Source of the DNA: Clostridium_AF sediminicola
GTDB taxonomy: Bacteria > Bacillota > Clostridia > Clostridiales > Clostridiaceae
DNA length: 64,000 nt
NCBI RefSeq assembly: GCF_050402865.1
Contig: NZ_BAABMF010000009.1
Coordinates: 127,241 to 191,240 of the forward strand
Direction: 5' to 3'
Shown: in pieces, positions 27,378 through 35,951 of the stretch
Layout of the letters: every line of letters starts with the position of its first letter
Numbering within the stretch: position 1 is the stretch's first letter
Notes under the pieces: model-generated
Told to the model about the DNA's origin: nothing
The model's database searches: none
What the model saw: only the letters and a program-made list of their open reading frames with translations
Made by a program: the position numbers and the translations under genes

Positions 27378-27426
27378 TTGCAAATAGAAACTAAATAAAG
27401 TATAATAGTTTCAAACAGAAACTATT
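27378..27426 (+). promoter_or_regulatory. Promoter and MarR-type operator of the DUF169 gene
   Basis: TTGCAA (27378-27383), 17-nt spacer, TATAAT (27401-27406). A palindrome AATAGTTTC-N5-GAAACTATT (27404-27412, 27418-27426) overlaps the -10 box and start region; a related half-site TAGAAACTA lies in the spacer. Likely operator for the MarR regulator encoded convergently at 28290. Confidence 0.72.
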
Positions 27427-27469
27427 TTTAACCAATAAGTAATTTCAATATAAAGAGAGGTCAAGTATT

Positions 27470-28282
27470 ATGAAAAGTATAATTGTAGAAGAATTAAAAA
27501 GTAAATTGAATGCAGTAGCTCTTTTAAGGAGCAATGAAAAGCCAGAAGAATGCATACAACCATTACCTGGGAAACATGTATGTATTATGTCTTTCTATGC
27601 ACAGGTTGCAACAAAAGGTAAAGTTGCTGCGTTTAGTAGAGAAACGTATGGTTGTTCTGGGGCAAGAGCTGGACTTGGATTTGGGAGTGCATATGGAGAA
27701 GAAATGGGAGGATATGATACATTTGCAGCATTCTTTTCAAAGGGTATTAAAGATGCTAAGGATAAGGACAAGTATCAAGAGATTGCTGATGGGACAAATC
27801 CGTTTGTAAGAAGGAAACTTATACTAGGAGAAAGGTTTCATACTTCAAGGGAGAAAGCATATAAATGGATTACAAAAGATCTTCCTATATATGACTTTCC
27901 TGAGAAATATGTAATATTGAAACCTTTGAAGGATGTAAAGGATGATGAAACACCTCAGTGTGTAATCTTTAATGTAAATCCTATACAGCTTACAGCCCTT
28001 ATGACTCTATCAGGTTCAATAAGAGAGGGCATAAATGATACGGTAACACCACAAGGAGCAGCTTGCCAGATGATTGGAGCATATGTTTTTAAAGAGTCAG
28101 AATCAAAATATCCTAGAGCAGTACTTGGACTGATAGACCTAGCAGCAAGAAAAAATGTAAGAAGTATTCTATCTGATGATATATTAACCTATGCTGTTCC
28201 ATGGAGATTATTTCTTGATCTTGAAGAAGAAGCAAAAGAAGGTATATTTAAATCTCCATTATGGTTAGATATTTTTGAATAG
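27470..28282 (+). CDS. DUF169 family protein
   Basis: 270 residues of the DUF169 family, whose function is not established; common in anaerobes. Recognisable segments are FSRETYGCSGARAGLGFG near residue 55, and CVIFNVNPIQLTALM with NDTVTPQGAACQMIGAY near residue 165-205. Conserved Cys residues suggest a redox or metal role, but that is speculation. RBS AGAGAGG ahead of ATG 27470. Convergent with a marR gene 8 nt away. Confidence 0.9.
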   Translation: MKSIIVEELKSKLNAVALLRSNEKPEECIQPLPGKHVCIMSFYAQVATKGKVAAFSRETYGCSGARAGLGFGSAYGEEMGGYDTFAAFFSKGIKDAKDKDKYQEIADGTNPFVRRKLILGERFHTSREKAYKWITKDLPIYDFPEKYVILKPLKDVKDDETPQCVIFNVNPIQLTALMTLSGSIREGINDTVTPQGAACQMIGAYVFKESESKYPRAVLGLIDLAARKNVRSILSDDILTYAVPWRLFLDLEEEAKEGIFKSPLWLDIFE

Positions 28283-28289
28283 AAGTAAT

Positions 28290-28751
28290 TTAACTATTCT
28301 TTAAGGTGCTAGAAGCAAGAAATATATTTTCAGCCATTTGGCTCATAACTTTGGTTGCTATTTCTATTTCTTCTTCGGAGATATTATTTGAAAGTATACT
28401 ACTCGTTTCTTCTAGTATAGATATAATTTCTTTTTTAATGGAAAGACTTTTTTTTGTTAGATAAAGATGGTGGATACGTTTATCAACTTTGTCTTTTTCT
28501 TTGCGTATATATCCTAAAGATACAAGCTTTTTAACTGATTTAGCAATATCTGCTTTACTAAGTTTTAACAAAGAAACTAGGTCTTCTTGACAGAGATCTT
28601 CATGTTGATAAAGTTCAATTAGAATTTTGTATTGATGTTTATGCAAATTATAGGGTTCGATTTGTTTTTGAATATAGTAAAACAGATATCTTGAAATTAT
28701 ATCAATGTATTTACCAACTGATTTATCTTTTGTAATAAATTTTATTTCCAT
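28290..28751 (-). CDS. MarR-family transcriptional regulator
   Basis: 153 residues with a winged HTH: LCQEDLVSLLKLSKADIAKS (recognition helix about 62-75) and the wing with KDKVDKRIHHLYLT. Usually a ligand-released repressor. Divergent from the MFS gene and convergent with the DUF169 gene, whose promoter carries a fitting palindrome. RBS AGGTGG precedes the start. Confidence 0.92.
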   Translation of the reverse strand: MEIKFITKDKSVGKYIDIISRYLFYYIQKQIEPYNLHKHQYKILIELYQHEDLCQEDLVSLLKLSKADIAKSVKKLVSLGYIRKEKDKVDKRIHHLYLTKKSLSIKKEIISILEETSSILSNNISEEEIEIATKVMSQMAENIFLASSTLKNS

Positions 28752-28849
28752 TAAAATACCACCTTTTTATTATTCTTTAGTATTTATTATAGTACAAATC
28801 TAAATTCTTGCAAAATATAAAAATTACAAACCATGAAAGGACATTTACT

Positions 28850-30007
28850 ATGAAAAAACCGCTTAAATTAGCTATTTTATCTATTTCTCTTTTAACTGTT
28901 ATGTCAGGAGCAGCAGTATCACCAGCTCTTGGAAATATTCACGAGGATTTTCAGGGGGCAAACTTATTATTCATAAAAATGATTTTAACTATACCTGCTA
29001 TATTAATTATTCCTTGCAGTTTAATAACAGGAAAATTAGTTGGAAAAATTAAGAAGAAGAAACTTTTACTCATTGGACTTTTGATTTATTTACTAGGAGG
29101 TGTAGGTGGTGGGTTTTGTACAAACATATATGAACTTCTGACCTTTAGGGCTTTATTAGGTATAGGAGTCGGAATAATTATGCCTCTTTCAACAGGGTTA
29201 ATAGCAGATTTTTTTGAAAAAGATGAGAGAGCAAAAATGATGGGGTACTCAAGTGCAGTTAATCAACTAGGTGGAATGATTGCTATCATCTTATCGGGGA
29301 TACTTGCAGTAGTTAATTGGCGTTTTTCATTTGGAGTGTATGGTATCGGAATAATCACGTTAATATTAGTGATTTTTGTATTACCAGAACCTGTGAAAAA
29401 AGAAGCTGTAAGTAAAAATCAATCTAATTTTAATAAAAATTTATTTAAATTAATGATAGCAATGGCTGTTGTAAATATAGTTTTTTATACAGTTCCAACA
29501 ACTATGTCAATATTTATTCAAAGCGAAAATTTAGGAGGTGCTAGTATGTCAGGGTATGCATTATCTATTATTAATATAGTTGCTTTTGTGGTAGGATTAT
29601 TCTTTATAAAAATCACAAAGGTTTTAAAAAATAATGCAGCTGTTATTTCATCCAGTTTTATGTTTGTTGGGTTCCTTTTTTTAAGCAATGGAGATAGTAT
29701 CATAGCTCTAATGATTTCTATGATATTCATTGGGTTAGGACTTGGAATACTACTGCCTTTAATCTTCTTTACAACTTCTAAAAGTGCAACATCACAAAAT
29801 AGTACCTTTGCATTAGCTTGTATTAGTAGTAGTATGTTTTTAGGACAGTTTTTATCACCAGTTTTAGTAGATTTTTTTAGTAAAATACTCGGGGGTAAAT
29901 CTATAAGATTTGCTTTTCGATTTTCTGCAGGCATTTGTTTAGCTGCAACTATAATCGTTTATTTTGTTACTAAAAGGAAAAATAAATCATTTGAGTATCA
30001 ATATTAA
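28850..30007 (+). CDS. MFS transporter (drug efflux-like)
   Basis: 385 residues with twelve membrane segments. GALGNIHEDF-like loop in helix 1, and the motif A region GKLVGKIKKKKLLLIG between helices 2 and 3 mark a DHA1-type proton-driven exporter. The ATG at 28850 follows GAAAGGA at 8 nt and begins the conserved KKPLKLAILSISLL, so the earlier 28808 start is rejected. Divergent from marR, thus likely its target. Confidence 0.9.
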   Translation: MKKPLKLAILSISLLTVMSGAAVSPALGNIHEDFQGANLLFIKMILTIPAILIIPCSLITGKLVGKIKKKKLLLIGLLIYLLGGVGGGFCTNIYELLTFRALLGIGVGIIMPLSTGLIADFFEKDERAKMMGYSSAVNQLGGMIAIILSGILAVVNWRFSFGVYGIGIITLILVIFVLPEPVKKEAVSKNQSNFNKNLFKLMIAMAVVNIVFYTVPTTMSIFIQSENLGGASMSGYALSIINIVAFVVGLFFIKITKVLKNNAAVISSSFMFVGFLFLSNGDSIIALMISMIFIGLGLGILLPLIFFTTSKSATSQNSTFALACISSSMFLGQFLSPVLVDFFSKILGGKSIRFAFRFSAGICLAATIIVYFVTKRKNKSFEYQY

Positions 30008-30012
30008 TATTC

Positions 30013-30036
30013 TGAAAAGCCAATTTTGGCTTTTCA
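30013..30036. terminator. Bidirectional hairpin
   Basis: TGAAAAGCCA and TGGCTTTTCA form a perfect 10-bp stem with a 4-nt loop between the MFS gene and the convergent kinase pseudogene. Confidence 0.8.
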
Positions 30037-30040
30037 TGAT

Positions 30041-31455
30041 TTAATAGAGAGAAGAATTCTCTAAAACATCTAATTCTATAACTATGCTTAGAAATGGTTT
30101 ATTGAACTTTGCATAAATAATTCCACCTTGAAGTTTGATAATTTCAGCTACAATGGATAAACCTATTCCTGAAGATTGATTGTGTCTGTTCTCATCTGAA
30201 ACATATAGTCTATCAAAAAGTAATTTTACTGAGCTGGTTAAATCTAAATTTGTTTCATTTGTTATTTTTATGATTGCTTTTTTGTTAGATTCATAAATAG
30301 AAACAAGAACAGATGTATTTTCCTTTGCATATTTTGAAATATTATCAAATAAATTTTCAAATACACGTAACATTTGGTTAATATCAGTCAATACAAGTAG
30401 GTCTTCATTAGGCAATACTACATCAGTTTCAATATTTATTTTATTTAGATTAGGTTTTATTTCTTCAATAAATTGTCCTACTAATGTGCCGATATCTACT
30501 TTTTCAAAATCAAAGTTAATATCATTATTTACAAGCTTTGTATAGGTAAATAAATCTTCAATAAGCCGTTGTATTCGTTTGCTTTTTTTTAGCGCTATAT
30601 TGATATATTCGTCTGCTGTAGAAGCATCTTTATATTTATGTTGTGACAATAGATCAAGATAACCAATAAGAGATGTCAAAGGTGTTCTTAAATCATGCAT
30701 ATATTTGAAATCAGTTTTCGTTGTTTGCTATCAAGTTCTTTTTCTAAATCAAGTTTTGAGCGAAGCGAAAAAGCCATATTGTTGATTGAAACTGCTAAGC
30801 TTGTAAGCTCGTTATTTCCTTCTATAGGGAGTTTATTTAAAAGCTGTCCTCCAGCCATAATTTCTATTCCATCATTAATTTTTTTAATATATTTAATTTG
30901 TTTTTTTGATAAAAGGAATAAGAGACTTAAAAAAAGACAGATTGCAAAGATACCAATTAATAATTCGTTGGTATCTGAAACCAATGCCTCCATATTAGGT
31001 TCTATCATAATAAAACCAACACAATCTTTATACTGTATATTGAAAATATAGAGGGATTCAGATTTCAAATTAAGGTTATTAAAATGGTTTCCAGAATCTC
31101 CGGTTTTATCATAATTTTTATCTTTATTATAAAATTCGTCTATTTCATGGAACGTGCCATCTGAATTTGTTAGAAATATGTTATACATATCATATTTTTT
31201 AAAAATATCGCTTTTCAACACATCTTCAAAGGTCATATCATTTTTATCAATAGTAAACTTTATTTGGGGAATGTCATTGATTATAGTTTGGCTTTGTTCC
31301 TTTAAAAAAGCTTGTTGACGTTTGATACTTAAGTCCTCATTTAGTTCAGAAAATCCAGAATAGACACCAATACTAATTCCTAAGGACAGAATGATTATAA
31401 AAGTAATCTGAACATGAATTTTATTTATGAAATTCTTAATCAATTTTATAACCAA
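30041..31455 (-). pseudogene. Histidine kinase broken by a frameshift
   Basis: Two frames encode one kinase. Upstream (30688-31455): membrane segments, extracellular sensor, HAMP-like linker, ending KQRKLISNI. Downstream (30041-30700): HDLRTPLTSLIGYLDLL with the phospho-acceptor His, then HATPase (GIGLSIVAEIIKLQGG). The kinase signature SNISHDLRTP would be restored by one extra base near 30699-30703 (ATA-T-GCAT versus ATA-TNG-CAT), so a single-base deletion just before the H-box separates sensor and catalytic halves. Start TTG 31455 after GGGGGG mirrors the intact kinase at 43424. It may be a sequencing error, but the cognate regulator is also destroyed. Confidence 0.85.
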
Positions 31456-31486
31456 CCCCCCATATAGTTTTAATATATTTAGGATT
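31436..31486 (-). pseudogene. Last 16 codons of a lost OmpR-type response regulator
   Basis: In the frame overlapping the kinase start the minus strand reads NPKYIKTIWGVGYKID and a stop, the unmistakable C-terminal hairpin of OmpR/PhoB winged-helix regulators (compare the intact regulator's PLYIKTVRGLGYKIE at 43399). Everything upstream of it has been replaced by the gene at 31479-32099, whose stop falls inside this remnant. Confidence 0.82.
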
Positions 31487-32099
31487 TTAATGAATATAAA
31501 AGTTTATTAGCCTTATTAATAAGAGCCATTGATTCTTTTAAGTTTTTAATATTTAATTTTTTCCTAGTTATTTTTTCAAGCTTAGCAATGGTAATTGCCA
31601 TTTCATTTTCCCATTGAGAAGTTTTTGTTTCGTAAATCAAATGACAAACATCAAAAGGATGAATAGTCATATTTTTAGGAAAAAGTGGTATTGATTTTTT
31701 TATACTGTCAGATAGCATAGGAACTATAAAAAGAACGCAGTCTCTCATATTTTTCATGTTCTCAATGTTTAGATAACCTACTGAAGAACGAACAACTGGA
31801 TCAACATCACGAGGTAGAAAATCATCAATAGCATCTCCACTAGAGATGTTTCCTCCTAAAATCCAAAGCGGTTGTGCATCAAGTGCGTATATGAATACTT
31901 CAGGAATATAAATACTAGTCATACCAATTTTAGGTTTGTTACTAATACTGACTTCAGAAAAATAGTTATGTGCTTCTTCAATAAAAAAAGCTATATTTTT
32001 TGGAGCTGTAATGTCAATTTGCATTTTAGTCAGATAGTTTTCTACTTCTCTAAGCTGAGAACTATACACATCGTTTTTAAAATTTGTATTACTTTTCAT
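31479..32099 (-). CDS. Truncated 2-hydroxyacyl-CoA dehydratase subunit D-like protein
   Basis: 206 residues resembling the N-terminal half of HgdB/FldB-type D components (IGMTSIYIPEVFIYALDAQP, DFLPRDVDPVVRSSVGYL, then the WENEM...ITRKKLN segment). Full-length members are about 350-430. The two positions where family members carry [4Fe-4S]-ligand Cys (LPRD-x-CP and the SCD motif) are Asp100 and Leu129 here. The frame runs into a response-regulator remnant, implying a deletion fusion. Start ATG 32099 follows AAAGGAG. Probably non-catalytic, possibly a degraded gene; a divergent paralogue is the alternative. Confidence 0.65.
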   Translation of the reverse strand: MKSNTNFKNDVYSSQLREVENYLTKMQIDITAPKNIAFFIEEAHNYFSEVSISNKPKIGMTSIYIPEVFIYALDAQPLWILGGNISSGDAIDDFLPRDVDPVVRSSVGYLNIENMKNMRDCVLFIVPMLSDSIKKSIPLFPKNMTIHPFDVCHLIYETKTSQWENEMAITIAKLEKITRKKLNIKNLKESMALINKANKLLYSLKS

Positions 32100-32251
32100 T
32101 TGTTCTCCTTTCACTATTTATTTAATTTAATTGTATTATTGACTTTTTAAATTGGAATGATTTAAATCTTAAATAATTCTTAATATTTTGAGTTCTATTA
32201 CTTATATGAAAAAAATGGAAAACAAAATTATATTATTGTAAATTATAATGT

Positions 32252-32385
32252 ATAATAGGGTTAAACCACAAAAAGTAAGTTGAACTAAAATCAACCATAA
32301 TATCTACCGCAGATTGATTCGTTCTGACGCTATATATTGTGATTGAAGTTCAACTAAATTACTTTTTGTGGAATAACCATAATAG
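32252..32385. mobile_element. MITE-like element with terminal inverted repeats and 7-bp target duplication
   Basis: A 120-bp palindromic unit (32259-32378) begins GGTTAAACCACAAAAAGTAA and ends TTACTTTTTGTGGAATAACC. Aligned arms share about 26 of 28 positions plus a 4-nt gap, out to GTTGAACT. It is flanked by direct repeats ATAATAG (32252-32258 and 32379-32385), the mark of transposition. It holds no gene. It lies 52 nt before the aldehyde dehydrogenase start, where it may supply a hairpin in the leader. Parent transposon unknown. Confidence 0.72.
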
Positions 32386-32437
32386 AATTATTAAAAATAA
32401 TAGAGATTACATTTTTGAATAAATAGGGGTGAAAGTG

Positions 32438-33802
32438 ATGATTCAAGAATTATTACTTATGCAAAAAGAGTATTTTAAAAAAGGATATACTAAGGAATTG
32501 GCCTTTAGGATTGATCAATTAAAACTATTGAAAAAGACAATTCAAAAGAACGAAGAGGAAATACTTAAAGCATTAAACAAAGATTTAGGAAAGCCTCATT
32601 TTGAAGGATATGCAACAGAGGTTGGTTTCATTCTTGAATCTATAGATTACTTTGTGAAGAATCTGAGGAAATGGGCTAAAGATAAGAAGGAGAGGGCACC
32701 TTTCCATCAAGGAATTTCCAAAAGCTTTATAATATCAGAGCCTTATGGTCAAGTGTTGATTATCGGACCGTTCAATTATCCTTTCCAGTTATTGATAGAA
32801 CCAATGATTGGAGCTTTGGCTGCAGGAAATACAGTCATATTGAAACCTTCTGAAAATGCCTCTCATATTGAAGAATTAATTGTGAAATTAATTAAGGATA
32901 CTTTTCCAAATGATTATGTTGCTGTTATCACAGGGGATAGGCATGTTACAAGTGAATTAATAAAAGCAAAGTTTGATTATATATTCTTTACGGGTAGTGT
33001 TGGAGTAGGAAAAATTGTAATGGCAGAAGCTGCTAAGAATTTAACTCCAGTTACTTTAGAGCTAGGAGGTAAGAGTCCTGTAATTGTTCATAAGGATGCT
33101 AATATAGAAGTTGCTGCAAAAAGAATTGCTTGGGGGAAATTTCTAAATACAGGCCAGACTTGTGTAGCACCTGATTATATCTATGTTCATTCAGATATTG
33201 AAGAAGAATTCAAGAAATCTTTACAAAGAGTTATAAATGAATTTTATGGGAAAGATCCTAAGGAAAGCATAGATTATGGAAGGATTATTAATAAAAGAAA
33301 TTTTGATAGGCTTGTAAAGTTAATTAATAAAGATAAAGTATACTTTGGTGGTGATTATGATATAAAGAATTTATATATATCACCAACGATTTTAGAAAAT
33401 GTTACATGGGAAGATAAGGTTATGGAAGATGAAATTTTTGGACCAATACTTCCTGTTATGAAATATGAATCTTTAGATGAGATAATTGGAGTGATAAATT
33501 CAAGGCATAAGCCCCTAGCACTATACCTTTTTAGTGAAAACAAAGAAATACAGGAAAAAGTTTTAAATCAAACTTCATTTGGGGGAGGTTGCATTAATGA
33601 TACAATATCTCACCTTATTAGCCCAAAAGTACCTTTTGGTGGAGTAGGAAATTCAGGCATAGGTACTTATCATGGTAAATATAGTTTTGATACATTTTCA
33701 CACAAGAAAAGTATTTTAAAGAAATCAACTAGATTTGATATAAAGTTAATTTATCCGCCCTATAAAAATAGACTAAATATCATAAAAAAAGTATTAAAGT
33801 AG
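32438..33802 (+). CDS. Aldehyde dehydrogenase, short class 3 type
   Basis: 454 residues; oxidises aldehydes to acids with NAD(P). Rossmann segment GQVLIIGPFNYPFQ, NTVILKPSENA, general base E208 in VTLELGGKSP and nucleophile C242 in NTGQTCVAPDY. Lacks the N-terminal extension of classes 1/2, like YwdH and fatty aldehyde dehydrogenases. Start ATG 32438 preceded by GGGGTGAAAG. Single gene behind the MITE-like element, ending at a hairpin shared with the pilin gene. Confidence 0.94.
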   Translation: MIQELLLMQKEYFKKGYTKELAFRIDQLKLLKKTIQKNEEEILKALNKDLGKPHFEGYATEVGFILESIDYFVKNLRKWAKDKKERAPFHQGISKSFIISEPYGQVLIIGPFNYPFQLLIEPMIGALAAGNTVILKPSENASHIEELIVKLIKDTFPNDYVAVITGDRHVTSELIKAKFDYIFFTGSVGVGKIVMAEAAKNLTPVTLELGGKSPVIVHKDANIEVAAKRIAWGKFLNTGQTCVAPDYIYVHSDIEEEFKKSLQRVINEFYGKDPKESIDYGRIINKRNFDRLVKLINKDKVYFGGDYDIKNLYISPTILENVTWEDKVMEDEIFGPILPVMKYESLDEIIGVINSRHKPLALYLFSENKEIQEKVLNQTSFGGGCINDTISHLISPKVPFGGVGNSGIGTYHGKYSFDTFSHKKSILKKSTRFDIKLIYPPYKNRLNIIKKVLK

Positions 33803-33859
33803 TAGTTGACCAATATTTTATATTAGCAAAATTAATATTAAGTTATGAAGTAAATAACA

Positions 33860-33897
33860 AAACACCTAAATTATGAGTAGAATAAATTTAGGTGTTT
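33860..33897. terminator. Bidirectional intrinsic terminator
   Basis: AAACACCTAAATT and AATTTAGGTGTTT form a 13-bp stem between the aldehyde dehydrogenase and the convergent prepilin gene. Confidence 0.88.
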
Positions 33898-33923
33898 ATT
33901 GTAATAGTAAATTTTTGTTGAGT

Positions 33924-34520
33924 TTAATGAGGAGAAATAGTATTTCCTTTGGTATCCTTAATAGGAGGTATTGGATTTTTTTCTATTACATAAATAGGGT
34001 ATCTATTATTTGATGCATATCTAAATTTACCACTATTAGGACCATCACTATTATCAAGTTTTTCATCCATATAATTAATAATATCTTCATCATAGTTAGG
34101 TAAAGAAAGTTCTATACATAAGCTATTTACTCCGTCGATTTTTCGATAATCAACTTGGTAATCCTCATTGCTACTGCTAGTACCATTACTTTTTTTATTA
34201 AATGGATTTAAAGGCCATTGTTCTAAATATGGACCGCTCCATCCACTAGGTTTAAAGCTATCAGAACCTTTTCCAGTTAATCCTTCTTGATTTGTTGAAT
34301 TTGTGTCTTTAAATATAAGCCACTGTTCTGTGTCATGATAATGTAAAGTTATAGCCTTTTCAATATGATAACAATCAACTGTAGCTTTACGAGCTTTGGC
34401 TAATTTTCTATAATTATTGAATTTAGGAATAGCTATAACAGCCAGTATTGATAAAATTGTAATAACTATTATTAGTTCTATAAGTGTAAATCCATTGTTT
34501 TTATCATGTTTTGTTTTCAT
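33924..34520 (-). CDS. Type IV prepilin-like protein (orphan)
   Basis: 198 residues with the prepilin signal: a short basic leader ending in Gly, then FTLIELIIVITILSILAVIA, with Glu at +5 of the mature protein. The Gly-Phe bond is the expected prepilin peptidase site. The remainder is a soluble head. No pilus assembly ATPase, platform or peptidase gene is nearby, so it must use machinery encoded elsewhere. RBS GGGGG ahead of ATG. Confidence 0.9.
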   Translation of the reverse strand: MKTKHDKNNGFTLIELIIVITILSILAVIAIPKFNNYRKLAKARKATVDCYHIEKAITLHYHDTEQWLIFKDTNSTNQEGLTGKGSDSFKPSGWSGPYLEQWPLNPFNKKSNGTSSSNEDYQVDYRKIDGVNSLCIELSLPNYDEDIINYMDEKLDNSDGPNSGKFRYASNNRYPIYVIEKNPIPPIKDTKGNTISPH

Positions 34521-34765
34521 ATAGAATTCCCCCTTAGTGATAATAAATTAGAATACTGCAATAGTTCGAATTAGGTTTTAAGTGCATCTTATTTTTTACA
34601 TTTTGTAGATAGAAAAATATAAATGAACATAAATTCATTATTATGTAATACTATATAATATGATTAAAGCATATTATATTACTTAAAGCAAGTTAGAGTG
34701 GTGCTTTTATACTATTATTTTAATAAAATGTTTTTAAGTATAAATAATGAAAAACTGGATAAAAA

Positions 34766-34816
34766 ATATTGGAATTCAAATTCTTATTTGAATTCCAATA
34801 TAAGCTGTGTTATAAT
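34766..34816 (+). promoter_or_regulatory. Promoter overlapped by a perfect inverted repeat, ahead of the cbiL riboswitch
   Basis: TTGAAT (34788-34793), 17-nt spacer, TATAAT (34811-34816). The -35 box is inside the right arm of a perfect 16-bp inverted repeat, ATATTGGAATTCAAAT (34766-34781), 4-nt loop, then its complement (34786-34801). The repeat may be an operator or a terminator for upstream transcription. The rest of 34521-34765 shows nothing recognisable. Confidence 0.65.
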
Positions 34817-34855
34817 GAACACGAAAAAGCTAAAATAAAAAATTTAATATGTTAG

Positions 34856-35048
34856 TTATGGTACGATGATTGTTTTAAATCGTTTAAAAGGGAAAGAGGT
34901 TAAAATCCTCTACAGCCCCCGCTACTGTAAATAGTTATGAAATCTTTAATATGCCACTGGTGAAAGCTGGGAAGGCGAAGAGAGTAAGATAAAGCTATGA
35001 GTCAGGAGACCTGCCATTAACGATACTTGTTGCTTCGGAGGGAAGTGT
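34856..35048 (+). promoter_or_regulatory. Cobalamin riboswitch upstream of cbiL
   Basis: The core elements are in order: GGGAAAGAGGTTAAAATCCTC then ACAGCCCCCGCTACTGTAA (B12-box side), GCCACTGGTGAAAGCTGGGAAGG, and GAGTCAGGAGACCTGCC. Written here as separated motifs spanning 34889-35015. Adenosyl- or other cobalamin binding would turn down the locus below. A terminator hairpin at 35071 follows as expression platform. Confidence 0.93.
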
Positions 35049-35070
35049 GAACATTTTACTTTGTATATCT

Positions 35071-35106
35071 AAGGATACGTGTATGTTCTCTTCGCGTATC
35101 CTTTTT
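35071..35106 (+). terminator. Riboswitch-linked intrinsic terminator
   Basis: AAGGATACG (35071-35079) pairs with CGTATCCTT (35095-35103), then T-run. It stands between the riboswitch and cbiL, so cobalamin binding would favour termination. Confidence 0.85.
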
Positions 35107-35155
35107 GTTATATTCATTGTTTAAAAATACTCAAATGAAGAAGTGAGGGACTATT

Positions 35156-35872
35156 ATGAAAAAAGGTAAATTATTTGGAATTGGAGTTGGACCAGGAGAC
35201 CCAGATTTATTAACAATTAAAGCTGTTAAAACACTAAATGAAGTTGATATTATTATTTGTCCTGAAAAGAAAGAAGCAGCAGGTAGTTTTGCTTATGATA
35301 TTGCAAAGAAACATATAAAAGAAGATGCGATTCTACTGCATTTAACTTTTCCAATGATTTATAATGAGGATGAGCTAAAAATTAAGTGGAAAGAAAACGC
35401 AGAAAAGATTGCAGAAAAAATAAAAAAAGGTAAAACATTAGCATTTATTACATTAGGAGATCCTACTGTATATAGTACATATATGTACCTATTACCATAT
35501 TTAAAAGAATTAGAAGTTGAAGTCGAGACTATACCAGGGATTACATCATTTTGTTTATTAGCTGGTAGTATGAATCTTCCAATTGCAGAATGGGAGGAAA
35601 GTTTTTGTATAGTACCTCTTAGAAAGGGTGAAGATGATAAGCTTTCTAAAGCATTGGATGACTTTGATAATGTTATTGTTATGAAACCATCTAATAATTG
35701 TAGAATGGTAGCAGATGAATTAATAAAGAGGGGTCTACAAAATAACTTTGTTTTGATTTCAAAAGTTGGAACTGAAAATCAAAACGTGGTTACTGATATT
35801 GATGTAATAAAAAATGAAAAGATACCTTATCTATCTACTATAATAATTAAGAAAAAAGGAATTAAGTTATAG
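35156..35872 (+). CDS. cbiL: Cobalt-factor II / precorrin-2 C20-methyltransferase
   Basis: 238 residues of the tetrapyrrole methylase family: adds the C-20 methyl to (cobalt-)precorrin-2 in corrin synthesis. KLFGIGVGPGDPDLLTIKAV at the N-terminus, FITLGDPTVYSTYMY and ETIPGITSFCLLAG are the diagnostic motifs of CobI/CbiL. RBS GTGAGGG. First gene after the cobalamin riboswitch; the other cobinamide genes are not in this window. Confidence 0.93.
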   Translation: MKKGKLFGIGVGPGDPDLLTIKAVKTLNEVDIIICPEKKEAAGSFAYDIAKKHIKEDAILLHLTFPMIYNEDELKIKWKENAEKIAEKIKKGKTLAFITLGDPTVYSTYMYLLPYLKELEVEVETIPGITSFCLLAGSMNLPIAEWEESFCIVPLRKGEDDKLSKALDDFDNVIVMKPSNNCRMVADELIKRGLQNNFVLISKVGTENQNVVTDIDVIKNEKIPYLSTIIIKKKGIKL

Positions 35873-35900
35873 AAAAGTATTACGAAAACAAAAACTTTAT

Positions 35901-35932
35901 CAGTTTACAGTAAACCATTAACTGTCAACTGT
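35901..35932. repeat. Dispersed GTTGACAGT repeat, copy A (short)
   Basis: CAGTTTACAGTAAACC followed by TTAACTGTCAACTGT: a short, degenerate copy of the palindromic repeat family seen at 38815, 53654 and 61563. Sits in the gap between cbiL and the FecCD permease. Confidence 0.5.
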
Positions 35933-35951
35933 ATTTTGAAATGGTGATAAA

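Noticed and set aside
30688..30710. Programmed frameshift in the kinase
   Set aside because: There is no slippery run or stimulating structure at the junction and the partner regulator gene is also destroyed, so decay is more likely.
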